This document shows positions 38,460 through 49,322 of a stretch of 64,000 bases of DNA, piece after piece. Numbering within the stretch: the first letter of the stretch is position 1; every line of letters begins with the position of its first letter. The DNA comes from Ehretia macrophylla. Taxonomy: Eukaryota; Streptophyta; Magnoliopsida; Boraginales; Ehretiaceae. The position numbers were made by a program, and so were the translations under genes. Location: assembly GCA_037974665.1 (NCBI GenBank), contig CM075780.1, positions 7,501,768-7,565,767 on the forward strand. The letters run 5' to 3'. The notes under the pieces were generated by a model, which saw only the letters and a program-made list of their open reading frames with translations, did not search any database and was not told the DNA's origin.

Positions 38460-41400
38460 ATCGGTAAGGCGTTACGCGGCCCACAGCATACCGTTGGAAA
38501 GCTCTCCGAGAGCTCTACGACGGGGCAGCTAAGCTCGCTTTGCTGGGCCTTTTTTTGGAGCCCGAAATCGAATGTTTTCATCAGTTTCTGGACACTTTTC
38601 TGCTTTTGTACTGTTTTTCCGTCCCGGATCGTACGTCGTGCGCTGCTGGAAGGCCGGCAACCTAATCCATCACATTTCTGTTACCGAATCCCACGGCACC
38701 TTGGTCGAGACAACTTCGCTTCACGTAGAGGCTGGGCCCGCAAACCAAGGTCGTGGGGCTTGGGACCAGGTCTCCGTCGCTCCGGAGCCCATAACTTTTG
38801 ATCCGTAAGGCGTTACGCGGCCCACAGCATACCGTTGGAAAAGCTCTCCCAGAGCTCTACGACGGGGCAGCTAAGCTCGCTTTGCTGGGCCTTTTTTCGG
38901 AGCCCGAAATCGAATGTTTTCATCAGTTTCCGGACACTTTTATGCTTTTGTACTGTTTTTTCGTCCCGAATCGTACGTCGTGCACCGCGGGAAAGCCGGC
39001 AACCTAATCCATCACATTTTTGTTACCGAATCCCACGGCACCTTGGGCGAGACAGCTTCGCTTCACGTAGAGGCTGGGCCTGCAAACCGAGGTCGTGGGG
39101 CTTGGGACCCGGTCTCCGTCTCTTCGGAGCCCATAACTTTTCATCCGTAAGGAGTTACGCGGCCCACAGCATACTGTTGGAAAGCTCTCCGAGAGCTCTA
39201 CGACGGGGCAGCTAAGCCCGCTGTGCTGGACCTTTTTTCGGAGCCTGAAATTGAACGTTTTCATCAGTTTCTGGACACTTTTTTGCTTTTGTACTGTTTT
39301 TCCGTCCCGGATCGTACGTTGTGCACTGCGGGAAGGCCGGCAACCTAATCCTTTGCATTTCTGTTACCGAATCCCACGGCACCTTGGGTGAGACAACTTC
39401 GCTTCACGTAGAGGCTGGGCCCGCAAACCATGGTCGTGGGGCTTGGGACCAGGTCTCCGTCGCTCCGGAGCCCATAACTTTTGATCCGTATGGTGTTACG
39501 CGGCCCACAGATACAGTTGGAAAGCTCTCCGAGAGCTCTATAACGGGGCAGCCAAGCCCGCTTCGCTGGGCATTTTTTCAGAGCCCGAAATTGAACGTTT
39601 GTATCAGTTTCCGGACACTTTTTTGCTTTTGTTTTGTTTTTCCGTCCTGGATCGTACGTCGTGCACTGCGGGAAGGCCGGCAACCTAATCCATCACATTT
39701 CTGTTACCGAATCCCACGGCACCTTGGGCGAGACAACTTCGCTTCACGTAGCGGCTGGGACCGCAAACCGAGGTCGTGGATCTTGGGACCAGGTCTCCGT
39801 CGCTCCGGAGCCCATAACTTTTGATCCGTAAGGAGTTACGCGGCCCACAGCATACCGTTGGAATGCTCTCCGAGAGCTCTACGACGAGGCAGCGGAGGCC
39901 GCTTCATTGGGCCTTTTTTTAGAGCCCGAAATCGAACGTTTTCAGACACTTTTCTCCTTTTGTACTGTTTTTCCGTCCTGGATCGTATGCCGTGCGCTGC
40001 GGGAAGTCCGGCAACCTAATCCTTCACATTTTTGTTACCGAATTCCACGGCACCTTGGGCGAGACAACTTCGCTTCACGTAGAGGCTGGGCCCGCAAACC
40101 AAGGTCGTGGGGCTTGGGACCAGGTCTCCGTCGCTCCGGAGACCATAACTTTTGATCCGTATGGTGTTACGCGGCCAACAGCATACCGTTGGAAAGCTCT
40201 TCCAGAGCTCTACAACGGGGCAGCCAAGCTCGCTTTGCTGGGCCTTTTTTCGGAGCCCAAAATCGAACTGTTTCATCAGTTTCGGACACTTTTCTGCTTT
40301 TGTACTATTTTTCCGTCCCGGATCGTACGTCGTGCACCGCGGGAAGGCCGGCAACCTAATCCATCACATTTCTGTTACCAAATCCCACGGCACCTTGGTC
40401 GAGAAAGCTTCGCTTCACGTAGAGGCTGGGCCGGCAAACCGAGGTCGTGGGGCTTGGGACCAGGTCTCCGTCACTCCGGAGCCCATAACTTTTGATCCGT
40501 AAGGAGTTACGCGGCCCACAGCATACCGTTGGAAAGCTCTTCGAGAGCTCTACAATTGGGCAGCTAAGCTTGCATTGCTGGACCTCTTTTCGGAGCCCGA
40601 AATCGAACATTTTCATCAGTTTCCGAACACTTTTTTGCTTTTGCACTGTTTTTTCGTCCCGGATCGTACGTCGTGCGCTGCGGGAAGGCCGGCAAGCTAA
40701 TCCATCGCATTTATGTTACCGAATCCCACAGCACCTTGGGGGAGATAACTTCGCTTCACGTAGAGGCTGGGCCAGCAAACCGAGGTAGTGGGGCTTGGGA
40801 CCAGGTCTCCGTCGCTCCGGAGCCCATAACTTTTGATCCGTAAGGAGTTACGCGGCCCACAGCATACCGTTGAAAAGCACTTTGAGAGATCTACGATGGG
40901 GTAGCTAAGCCCGCTTTGCTGGGCCTTTTTTTGGAGCCCAAAATCGAACGTTTTCATCAGTTTTCGGACAATTTTCTGTTTTTGCACTGATTTTCCGTCT
41001 CGGATCGTACGTCGTGCGCTGCGGGAAGGCCGGCAAGCTAATCCATCACATTTATGTTACTGAATCCCACGGCACCTTGGGTGAGACAACTTCGCTTCAC
41101 GTAGAGGCTGGGCCCGCAAACCAAGGTCGTGGGGCTTGGGACCCGGTCTCCGTCGCTCCGGAGCCCATAACTTTTGATCCGTAAGGAGTTACGCGGCCCA
41201 CAGCATACCGTTGGAATGCTCTCCGAGAGCTCTACGACGAGGCAACCAAGCCCGCTTTGCTGGGCCTTTTTTCGGACCACAAAATTGAACGTTTTCATCA
41301 GTTTTCGGACACTTTTCTGCTTTTGTACCATTTTTTCGTCCCGGATCGTACGTCGTGCACCGCGGGAAGGCCGGCAACCTAATCCATCACATTTCTGTTA

Positions 41401-41858
41401 CCGAATCCCACGGCACCTTGGGCGAGACAACTTCGCTTCACGTAGCGACTGGGACCGCAAACCGAGGTCGTGGGGCTTGGGACCAGGTCTCCGTCGCTCC
41501 GGAGCCCATAACTTTTGATCCGTAAGGAGTTACGCGGCCCACAGCATACCGTTGGAATGCTCTCCGAGAGCTCTACGATGGGGCAGCGAAGCCTGCTTGG
41601 TTGTGCCTTTTTTCGGAGCCTGAAATCGAACGTTTTCATCAGTTTCCAGACACTTTTCTTCTTTTGTACTATTTTTTCGTCCCGGATCGTACGTCGTGCG
41701 CTGCGGGAAGGCCGGCAGCCTAATCCTTCACATTTCTGTTACCGAATCCCACGGCACCTTGGGCGAGACAACTTCGCTTCACATAGTGGCTAGGCCCGCA
41801 AACCAAGGTCGTGGGGCTTGGGACCAGGTCTCCGTCGCTCCGGAGCCCATAACTTTTG
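38460..41858 (+). repeat. Class B-rich end of array 1
   Basis: Most units here carry taaggag or taaggcg at the class site (about 38460, 38801, 39142, 39824, 40495, 40836, 41177 and 41518). This contrasts with about 12-21 kb, where nearly all units are class A. One unit is shortened by about 11 bp near 39944, where the atcagtttccg segment is missing. The stretch ends at the retroelement. Confidence 0.8.
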
Positions 41859-41996
41859 ATCCGTATGGTGTTACGCGGCCCACAGCACACCGTTGGAAAG
41901 CTCTCCGAGAGCTCTACAACGGGGCAGCCAAGCTCGCTTTGCTGGCCCTTTTTTCGGAGCCTGAAATTGAATGTTTTCATCAGTTTCCGGACATTT

Positions 41997-42648
41997 TGTC
42001 AACTTAAGCATTATTTAATTGTATCTTGGAAGTGCAAAAAAAAGAATAATGCAAAAAGAATAAAGAATGTTTTGTTTTTGGTGCATTTTTGTCTTCTAGT
42101 GAAAGGAATTTGGATTATTATATTATTAGTGGATTTTGTAGGATTGTTTAATAGCCTAGTGTTTCGTGTAAGATGCTTTCTTGATTAACGTGGTGGCACG
42201 AATTCCTAGGTCTAGGGTACACACTACGAGGCACGCACCGAAATCAATACGGGGCACAAAACACGAGGTAAACACGAACTACGAGGTAAGACACGAACTT
42301 CAAGACTAATGAACGTACTTCAAGATAAATGCACATATTCTAATGCAAATGCACGCAACCCTAGGTAAATGTACGTAAACCAATACAAGGCACGTAATTC
42401 AATGAAATGCATGTAAATCGAGGAACGACTCTTAAACCTAGGTTAAAGCACACAGTTCAAGGTTAATGCACACGAAATGAAGAGACACACAATTCAAGGT
42501 TAAGGCACGTATGACGATGTATGCACGAAAACTAAGATAGGGCACGTAATCCAAGGTCAGTCATATCATTCTTGGTCTATGGCATGATTATCTAAGTATC
42601 GCACGTATATCGAGGATTAAGGCACATTATTCGGGGTTGGGCCTCACA
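41997..42648 (-). repeat. Truncated 3' LTR (first ~652 bp only)
   Basis: On the minus strand it begins TGTGAGGCCCAACCCCG directly after the polypurine tract and matches the outer 653 bp of the right-hand LTR. It stops at the satellite junction, so about 3.18 kb of LTR is missing. Differences from the right copy include several C/T and G/A transitions and one missing base in the aggtaaacacg segment near 42268. The junction shares attttg with the LTR. If the local satellite unit carried the ggacattttt variant seen near 15068, up to 5 bp of microhomology existed. Confidence 0.8.
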
Positions 42649-42660
42649 TCCTCCCTCCTT
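42649..42660 (-). other. Polypurine tract of the LTR element
   Basis: The minus strand reads AAGGAGGGAGGA, immediately before the TGTGAGG start of the 3' LTR. It is preceded by TTCGGGACAAAATTCTTTT, a context typical of plant gypsy elements just upstream of the 3' LTR. This tract primes plus-strand DNA synthesis in LTR retrotransposons. It fixes the element's orientation as minus. Confidence 0.85.
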
Positions 42661-45464
42661 AAAAGAATTTTGTCCCGAAATTCATTATTGCCTATTGAGG
42701 GCATTTAGACGGATTCTGACCCTTATCATTCTTCCTACTCCGGTTCATCCCGTGTTTGGCGATCTCTTACCACCACCAATTCACTTCCTATGTTTCTCCA
42801 ATCATTTAATTCGGTGTGACCCCTATATTTACAGTTCGTTCCTTTGAACAACTCTCTTTTCTCCAATTGATCTTAAGGTCGAGTTTATTAACTAAGGTTA
42901 GAATCTCCAAACATAATCATCAAAGCTGTATCGGTATTCTAACAATATAACCGTAACTCCAAAATCATGACTCATGTTGTGTCAATCTCGCATTCATACC
43001 TCAAAAGGAATATCACAATAATACCGCGATCTTATGGTTACATACACTAATTTCAAGACAAGAGGTCTATATCAGATTTACATATCCTATCTACTAGCTT
43101 CAGAACTGTTATCACATAGGCCATATACAAGTTAAGGATCATCTCCACGATACGACTCTATTTTCAGGAAGAACTCACCAAGCAACTAATCCATCTCAAA
43201 TTGTCATCTATCGGTAGTATCATAGTCCTTATCTCGTAGGTACATTAGATTAGCAAATCTTCTAATGACTAGTCTCCCGGTTATAGGCTCCTATTCATTA
43301 ACATTCTTCCCCAGCTTCGTTAACCTTCAAGCTCGTAATCAAGAAGAAAGACCGTTGAGATTCATTAAACTCGAATTCTAAGGTTTATCAAGTATCAGCA
43401 ACAGATTGCCATCGAAATTGCATAGGTAAACTAATCATGTAACACTAGTTCAACTTTTCAAGTAAGCTTCATCAGCTTGTGATCCACAATTTATTCCTTA
43501 TTCAAGTCTCTATTTTCACGTCTCGAGGCTTCAGAATTTCTTTCAATCTTAACCAAGACTCCTAAGACGAATAGATTCAACCTCAAATAAATTCCACTCA
43601 CCTCAATCCAAGGTTACGTCATACTTAAGAAGACAATGATCCTACTCACTTAGCAACCTAGTCATTCCTTCGAACACTTAATGCCCGCCAATATATCTCC
43701 AACATTAATGTTACTAGGCTGGGTTCATAGCTATGTAAGTGATATCAATTCTCTACTAGGTTACCGGCCGTACAACAACAATCCTAGGACTATAAATGGG
43801 TACCGTAATGACCGAGCTCATAAAATACTTACACGAGATAACTTCAAGGTTGTATCAACATAATAATTATGACCACGAGGCATCCTTCAACATAACCTAA
43901 TAGAACTTCAAAAGTAATTAACCACTTATTTAACTATCACTACAAGATTCACCCTCTATTCAACAACCACGATTCAAAGTCCACCGATCGCTAGTCTCTA
44001 GATGTGAAACGGTGCACATAGATACGGTGGTCTAACAATAGTCTCTTGGGTCATTATGACTCTAATTCATCCCTATCTTAACTCTATGAAATCTTATTCT
44101 TCTCATTTATATGTTCAACTAGCTAAGAGCATCAAGACTCATCGACCTTAGGTCCTAGGGTTCACCATGAATCATCATGCATACTCACTATTAGCTATTT
44201 AGGATTTCAAATCATACCCTAACAACTCCACTTTGCAACCAGATGCTTAATATCATTTCGATGGTTTATATAATAGGTTCATCGGTGTTACTTAGGGATA
44301 TATGATTCCTAATATCCTCTAGGGTATCCAAATAACGAAAGCATAGAATGACTTACTTGCGTATTTACAGCTAAGTTCGAGGGACACCAAACTAATACCG
44401 TGTTTCTTAGTATCATAAATATCCAACTTAGGACCTTTAGTAATGTTAGTCATTTAATGCATAATTCAATTCCTTAAACTTCTATCCGACCTAACATTTT
44501 AGGTGTAGTTTTTCAAACACGAATTCTAGCTACGTAAATTCCTCGATTCCAACATCCTTATATCTTGTTATACTAAAGATTCATCAACCTGGTTAAACTT
44601 AGTCTCCAGAGTTGCCTACATGACTCGAGGTTATCCATTGCTAAGTCACTCAAATACACTATCCATGTCTCAATAATCTAACCCCTAGAAGTAACTATCG
44701 TCAACTTCCACGAATTCATCAATGCTTAATTCTAATCAAGTAAGGATTCGATCGTACGAGCATATTGCCAACTTCTTAGATAGCCTATCAAGCCAATTTT
44801 AAGATGTGAGAAATGGATTCAAAGAAACCTCCAAGTCAACTTCCACTATCGACACATGAGAATATATATTACTCTACATATTTAATAGTATACCCTTATA
44901 TCTAAGGAAGTAGCATGTCTTTAAACTTTATACTTGAACCACAATAAGAAGAACGGTTTAACATAATCAATAACTTCATAGCTATAAAATTGACAACTTA
45001 ATCACAGGTATAGGTATTCCAAAAATAAGAAGAAACTTTACCTCAACAATTATACCCGTGCTACGCATTTTATGCATATCCAATAATACATATTATCCAT
45101 CGAGTACCTGTGAAGATGCGAGAAATCTCTAACTGAGCCTTTTCGTTCGTCCTGCACAAATTCACTTCCCTGAAAGTCCTAATCCTAACTATCTATATGT
45201 ATAAACAGTCATTCATGGTTATATAACATGCACATGTATCAAGGAAGGAGTATAAAAGCATGCATGCATTATTGAGGTCACTAACGTGTCGGTGTGCATG
45301 ACACATAATACATATGGTCCACAAAGGCACATAATATTCAATACTTAAAGCAATTAAAGCACATTAGCACACATAACACATATAAACAAGACATTATAAT
45401 TACCTTAGGGCTTCTACCCATGGTCCGAGAGTTGAACCCGACTAACGCCTAGTTACTAAACTAA
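42661..45464 (-). other. Internal region of the LTR element, no recognisable gag or pol
   Basis: These 2.8 kb lie between the polypurine tract and the primer-binding site. Only one open frame of about 60 codons (43681-43863, plus strand) is present. Stops are dense in all frames, and I recognise no protease, reverse transcriptase, RNase H or integrase motif. The composition is AT-rich, unlike the satellite. The region is shorter than one LTR, which fits a large-retrotransposon-derivative (LARD-like) element depending on proteins from an autonomous relative. It could also be a fully decayed internal deletion derivative. Confidence 0.65.
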
Positions 45465-45476
45465 GCTATGATACCA
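45465..45476 (-). other. Primer-binding site, initiator-Met tRNA type
   Basis: The minus strand reads TGGTATCATAGC, an 11 of 12 match to TGGTATCAGAGC. That sequence is complementary to the 3' end of plant initiator methionine tRNA and is the usual primer site of plant gypsy and copia elements. It lies 13 nt inside the end of the long LTR (GTGACA at 45490), the expected side and a plausible distance. The one mismatch may be decay. Confidence 0.8.
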
Positions 45477-48337
45477 TTCTAATATAAGGTGTCACGCCCC
45501 AACCCGGCCTATAAAGGTTAGACTAGGGTGTGATCTAAACATTCAAGTCCTTTCACATTCTTAATCATTCTAGGAAGTTTACACTTAACATTTTATTCTA
45601 GACTCCAAAATTTTTCGGAAATCCGGCAGCATAGCAACTGTAATTGGGCTCTTTGTTTTGACCTAAATTTTTTAACAGCCTCAAACTTTCAATTCAAGTT
45701 CATTCCCGACTAGAGTTTACTATTTTATCATCAATTGAATTGCTTATTGGTTATTTCGACATCCCGTTTGATTTATAACCTAGCATGATACTATGTCTCG
45801 TTTGTCCATTTATCCTCGTTTCAAAATGTACATGTTGATCTTAGTTTATTAGCGAGTACCTGTTGAGATTGGATAAGTTCGTTTGCCTATTCCTTAGCTA
45901 AGCATCATAACCTATGATAGATACTAGTGATAATAAAAGCAAAACGATCATAGTATGTCGAGTATTAGTCTACTTAATATAAGTACAAACCAAAATTAGA
46001 CCCCAAATTACAACGGGGGTCTTTTACATTAGCAACAACAAGCAACATAAGATAAATGGTCTTCAAGCAGCACAAAATGCACAAGTAGTCACGTTCAAGC
46101 AAAACAACAATAACAGGCAATCACTCCAGGGGTTCATCATTAGGTACATTGAGCTCGGGTTCCTGTACCTGTTCTTCTTCGCCTGAAATGATAAAAGAGG
46201 GTGAGTCCTTATGAACTCAGCGAGGGGGAACGAGAAATAAGTTTTGAAACTCGTTTTCCGGTTAAACTTATAAAAATCCCTTTTTCAAACATGAATACAA
46301 CAGAAATACAAGTACAGAAATACAAGTACAGAACAAGAATACCGGTCTTTCCTCCCCGAGGTTCTCTAGGATCCAAGCGGGAGTACTTATACACATAATA
46401 AAAAGGATACGGTGAGCTTTTGCTCTCAGATCAGATCCAGGATCAGTTGTTGCGGCCGACTTCAAATCATTCCCCAAACACACCAGGTGGGTGTACTCCG
46501 GATGTACCCCAAAATCCTACGACCCAACTCTCCGAGGAAGTCTAGCCCCCAAGCGAGAGAGGGAATGGGACCATGGTGGTCACGGTATCATCGGCAAGCC
46601 CGATGCCGCCCGGTGTACGTGATCGCTACCATGCCGACAGGAAAGGTTGCAACCTTGTATGCAATGCACATTTATGACAGATAATATATATCACAGAAGG
46701 AGGACAACAAAGTAGGTTTCCTCCGGACAGTCATAAGATTGCACATTGACAGATAAACAGGCAGGACATGATAAGACAGGAAATTTCACTTGAAAGGCAT
46801 ATAGAGTTATATGGAAATTAAACGGGCAGCCATGTAACACATGTAAAACAGGACATATAACTCATTAAAAGGTCCACGCAATCAAGTGATAAGATTACTC
46901 GACTTGCAATGATATCAACATGGGTTCAAATGCAAGAAAAGCTTATTTGTCAACATGCAATGGTCAATATCACTTTTGAAATTATAAAACATTTACGGGC
47001 AGCCCACGCAACGTACAGTTTCCTCGCAATATCCAATGGTGAGCACTTAGCAAGAATACTAAGTCATTAGGGTTTCTATTTCATGCATAATCGTGCAATC
47101 AAAACCCTAAGTCAACTTAACATCATTCCCAAGTCATGCATCAATCAATTCATACATCCTCAAGTGCTCAAAACAGTCCACATAATATTCCAACACCACA
47201 TTTCCAAGCAATTAGTGCCACAAAAGAGGTTACAATAGTTTTCCAAGCACATAGCTAAGTGGAACACTCACTGCAATAGGCTGTTTTCTCACAATCAATC
47301 AGATAATCAAACAATCTCCAAATGCAGTGAATAAGAATTCAAATTAAAGCTTAAGAAGTTAACTAAAATCAGAAACAAACCTTGCATCAATTGGAGTTCG
47401 GGATCATTAGATATAGCCGAAATAATGAAACCGCACAAAACTGTCCAGATTTTCCTACCTTTCGATATTTCATGTTTTTGAGGTCCTTAGGTTCATTTTT
47501 AGCCTAAGCCTATTTCTGGCAAAAGTGTCCACAACTGAAAAATCTAGTAGTACACAAAATTTCATGCAATTTGGATGTCATTTGCTAGGTCAAAAACCTC
47601 TCGTTCTGCATAGTCAGTGCATCTGCCAAAACTGTTTCATTTCCTCAAATTTTTCCAGATTTAGCTACCTTTCGCGATTTTGCCATTTTGAGGATCTTAG
47701 AGCCAAAATTTGACTTTTCCTATTTCTGCGAAAATTGTTCAAAACTGTCCAAACTAGTCGCCTAGTGATTTTTACGAAATTTCAACATCATTTTCTTAGC
47801 CAAAATTACCTCGAACAGACTGGTCAGAAAGCTGTCTCATAAATTCGACTTTACCTAGCATCATTTTCAAGCCAAGTTCTTGCCATGCATGGTTGTTTAA
47901 GCTCATGAACGACCACATAACTCAAGTACAGAAGCAAATACACACATTTATGAGCATGCATGTGAAATTTCAAAGAGTTTTCAAAAGCTTTGAACCCTCA
48001 CCTTTGCAATCAACCAAACTATGCTCAAAAACCTGGTTGAAGCTCAAATCTGTTCTTCTCCTTGCTTGGCTGAGATTTCAACTTGGTTTTCTCTATTTTT
48101 CCTAGCCTAGTGATCAACCTCTTAGTGCATGCATGTAGTTAAAACATGAAGAAAATAAATGAATGTCAAGAAGCTTACCTAGGACCGAAATGAAGCTCTA
48201 ATGCACATGCATGAGTGTTTTTTTTTATATAAAAAAACTCTAGCTTGGTTGCTTGGTTTTCTTGATGGCTGTTCGACCTTGCTCAGCTAATTGGTGAAGA
48301 AGACAAGCCAAGGAGGTAGTAATGTGCAGCTAAAGCC

Positions 48338-48393
48338 GAGAGAAGAGAGAAATGAGAGGAAGAGAGAGAGAAACGAAAGAGAAATGAAGAAAA
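48338..48393 (-). repeat. Purine/pyrimidine-asymmetric tract in the LTR
   Basis: The plus strand is almost purely GA (gagagaagagagaaatgagagg and similar), so the minus (element sense) strand is CT-rich. Such CT-rich stretches are common in plant 5' untranslated leaders, which fits a position downstream of the candidate TATA box. It may equally be a degenerate GA microsatellite. Confidence 0.55.
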
Positions 48394-48540
48394 TATGGCA
48401 AAGTGATGGCTTGCAAGTGCTTTAAGGGTTTGGTCAACCTTGGGCAGTCCAAATTCTGATTTGTGTCATCAAAATGCTTCAATTTGAAATGCTTAGCATG
48501 GCCAAAGTGATATGGCCGAGAATAGTGTGCAAGTGGAAGG

Positions 48541-48548
48541 TTTTTATA
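48541..48548 (-). promoter_or_regulatory. Candidate TATA box of the 5' LTR
   Basis: The minus strand reads TATAAAAA in the context GATATAAAAACC, inside the LTR and about 780 nt from its outer end. A pyrimidine-rich stretch typical of plant leaders follows about 150 nt downstream. A second AT-rich TATATAAAA-like site lies near 48222-48231. Assignment is by motif and position only. Confidence 0.35.
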
Positions 48549-49322
48549 TCATTTTTTTAATGCATTTTGGTGACATAGTTTGTCTAGCATGCAAATTTAA
48601 TTTATGTTGTTCAAACCTTGTGCAAAAAGCTTGATATGGTCGGCCAAGGCATTAAAGAATGCTGAATTTTGTCAACTTAAGCATTATTTAATTGTATCTT
48701 GGAAGTGCAAAAAAAAGAATAATGCAAAAAGAATAAAGAATGTTTTGTTTTTGGTGCATTTTTGTCTTCTAAAGAAAGGAATTTGGATTATTATATTGTT
48801 AGTGGATTTTGTAGGATTGTTTAATAGCCTAGTGTTTCGTGTAAGATGCTTTCTTGATTAACGTGGTGGCACGGATTCCTAGGTCTAGGGTACGCACTAC
48901 GAGGCACGCACCGAAATCAATACGGGGCACAAAACACGAGGTAAGACACGAACTACGAGGTAAGACACGAACTTCAAGACTAATGAACGTACTTCAAGAT
49001 AAATGCACATATTCTAATGCAAATGCACGCAACCCTAGGTAAATGTACGTAAACCAATACAAGGCACGTAATTCAATGCAATGCACGTAAATCGAGGTAC
49101 GACTCTTAAACCTAGGTTAAAGCATGCGGTTCAAGGTTAATGCACACGAAACGAAGAGACACACAATTCTAGGTTAAGGCACGTATGACGAGGTATGCAC
49201 GAAAACTAAGACAGGGCACGTAATCCAAGGTCAGTCATATCATTCTTGGTCTATGGCACGCTTATCTAAGTATCGCACGTATATCGAGGATTAAGGCACA
49301 TTATTCGGGGTCGGGCCTCACA

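Larger units (their letters stand above)
1..41996 (+). repeat. 341-bp tandem satellite, array 1 (about 123 units)
   Basis: The motif atccgta followed by a ttacgcggcccac block recurs every 341 bp (for example 281, 622, 963, 1304, 1645, 1986) from the first base to 41996, always on the same strand. About 123 units fit. Units differ by scattered substitutions and rare small indels, with no foreign insertion inside this stretch. Two main classes differ just after the anchor: tatggtg (class A) and taaggag (class B). Linked variants lie at the gcgctgcggg/gcaccgcggg, ccttcacattt/ccatcacattt and accaagg/accgagg sites. The unit has no coding logic, because 341 is not a multiple of three. The length is close to two plant nucleosome repeats. 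By homology with the sequence at 63586-63918, the unit is a 5S rDNA spacer relative. The array continues off the left edge. Confidence 0.98.
41997..49322 (-). mobile_element. Non-autonomous Ty3/gypsy-like LTR retrotransposon, 3' LTR truncated
   Basis: The satellite stops at about 41996 and resumes at about 49323. Between them is AT-rich unique DNA, bounded by about 650 bp of direct repeat (41997-42648 and 48670-49322; hand alignment gives about 18 substitutions and one 1-bp indel). Read on the minus strand, the order is: 5' LTR starting TGTGAGGCCCGACCCCG at 49322 and ending GGGGCGTGACA at 45490; a primer-binding site; a 2.8-kb internal region; the polypurine tract AAGGAGGGAGGA; and a 3' LTR starting TGTGAGGCCC. 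These edges resemble those of plant Tekay/Del-type gypsy LTRs (family recollection). No ORF of polyprotein size exists on either strand, so the element is non-autonomous or heavily decayed. The 3' LTR ends early at the satellite junction. An alternative reading with 650-bp LTRs is recorded among the rejected items. Confidence 0.82.
45490..49322 (-). repeat. Complete 5' LTR, about 3.83 kb
   Basis: On the minus strand this runs from TGTGAGGCCCGACC at 49322 to GGGTTGGGGCGTGACA at 45490. It thus begins TG and ends CA, next to the primer-binding site. The outer 653 bp also exist in the truncated 3' LTR; the remainder has no second copy in the window. It contains a candidate TATA box and a pyrimidine-rich leader. 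The short ORFs inside (for example 46412-46684) show no recognisable domain. The LTR is longer than the internal region. Its length fits the long LTRs of Del/Tekay-like elements, but the lineage cannot be proved without reverse transcriptase. Confidence 0.75.

Noticed and set aside
1..41996. Hundreds of open reading frames up to 236 codons with recurring peptides on both strands
   Set aside because: They recur once per 341-bp unit in changing frames, both strands are open at the same places, and 341 is not divisible by three. Frame and length change with single substitutions. They are side effects of a repeat with few stops, not genes.
1..41996. T-runs in every satellite unit as Pol III terminators, implying a small RNA gene per unit
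   Set aside because: No 5S, tRNA-like box A/box B or upstream promoter elements are visible in the unit. The 5S coding part is absent. T-runs are simply part of the spacer-derived sequence.
43681..43863. 60-codon ORF in the retroelement interior
   Set aside because: It lies on the strand opposite to the element, is short, and shows no gag or pol motif.
46201..46684. Overlapping short ORFs in the LTR (65, 61, 71 and 90 codons)
   Set aside because: No recognisable domain, overlapping on both strands, and located within an LTR. Likely chance.
47099..47112. Telomere-like aaaccctaa motif
   Set aside because: It is a single occurrence in AT-rich LTR sequence, not a telomeric repeat tract.
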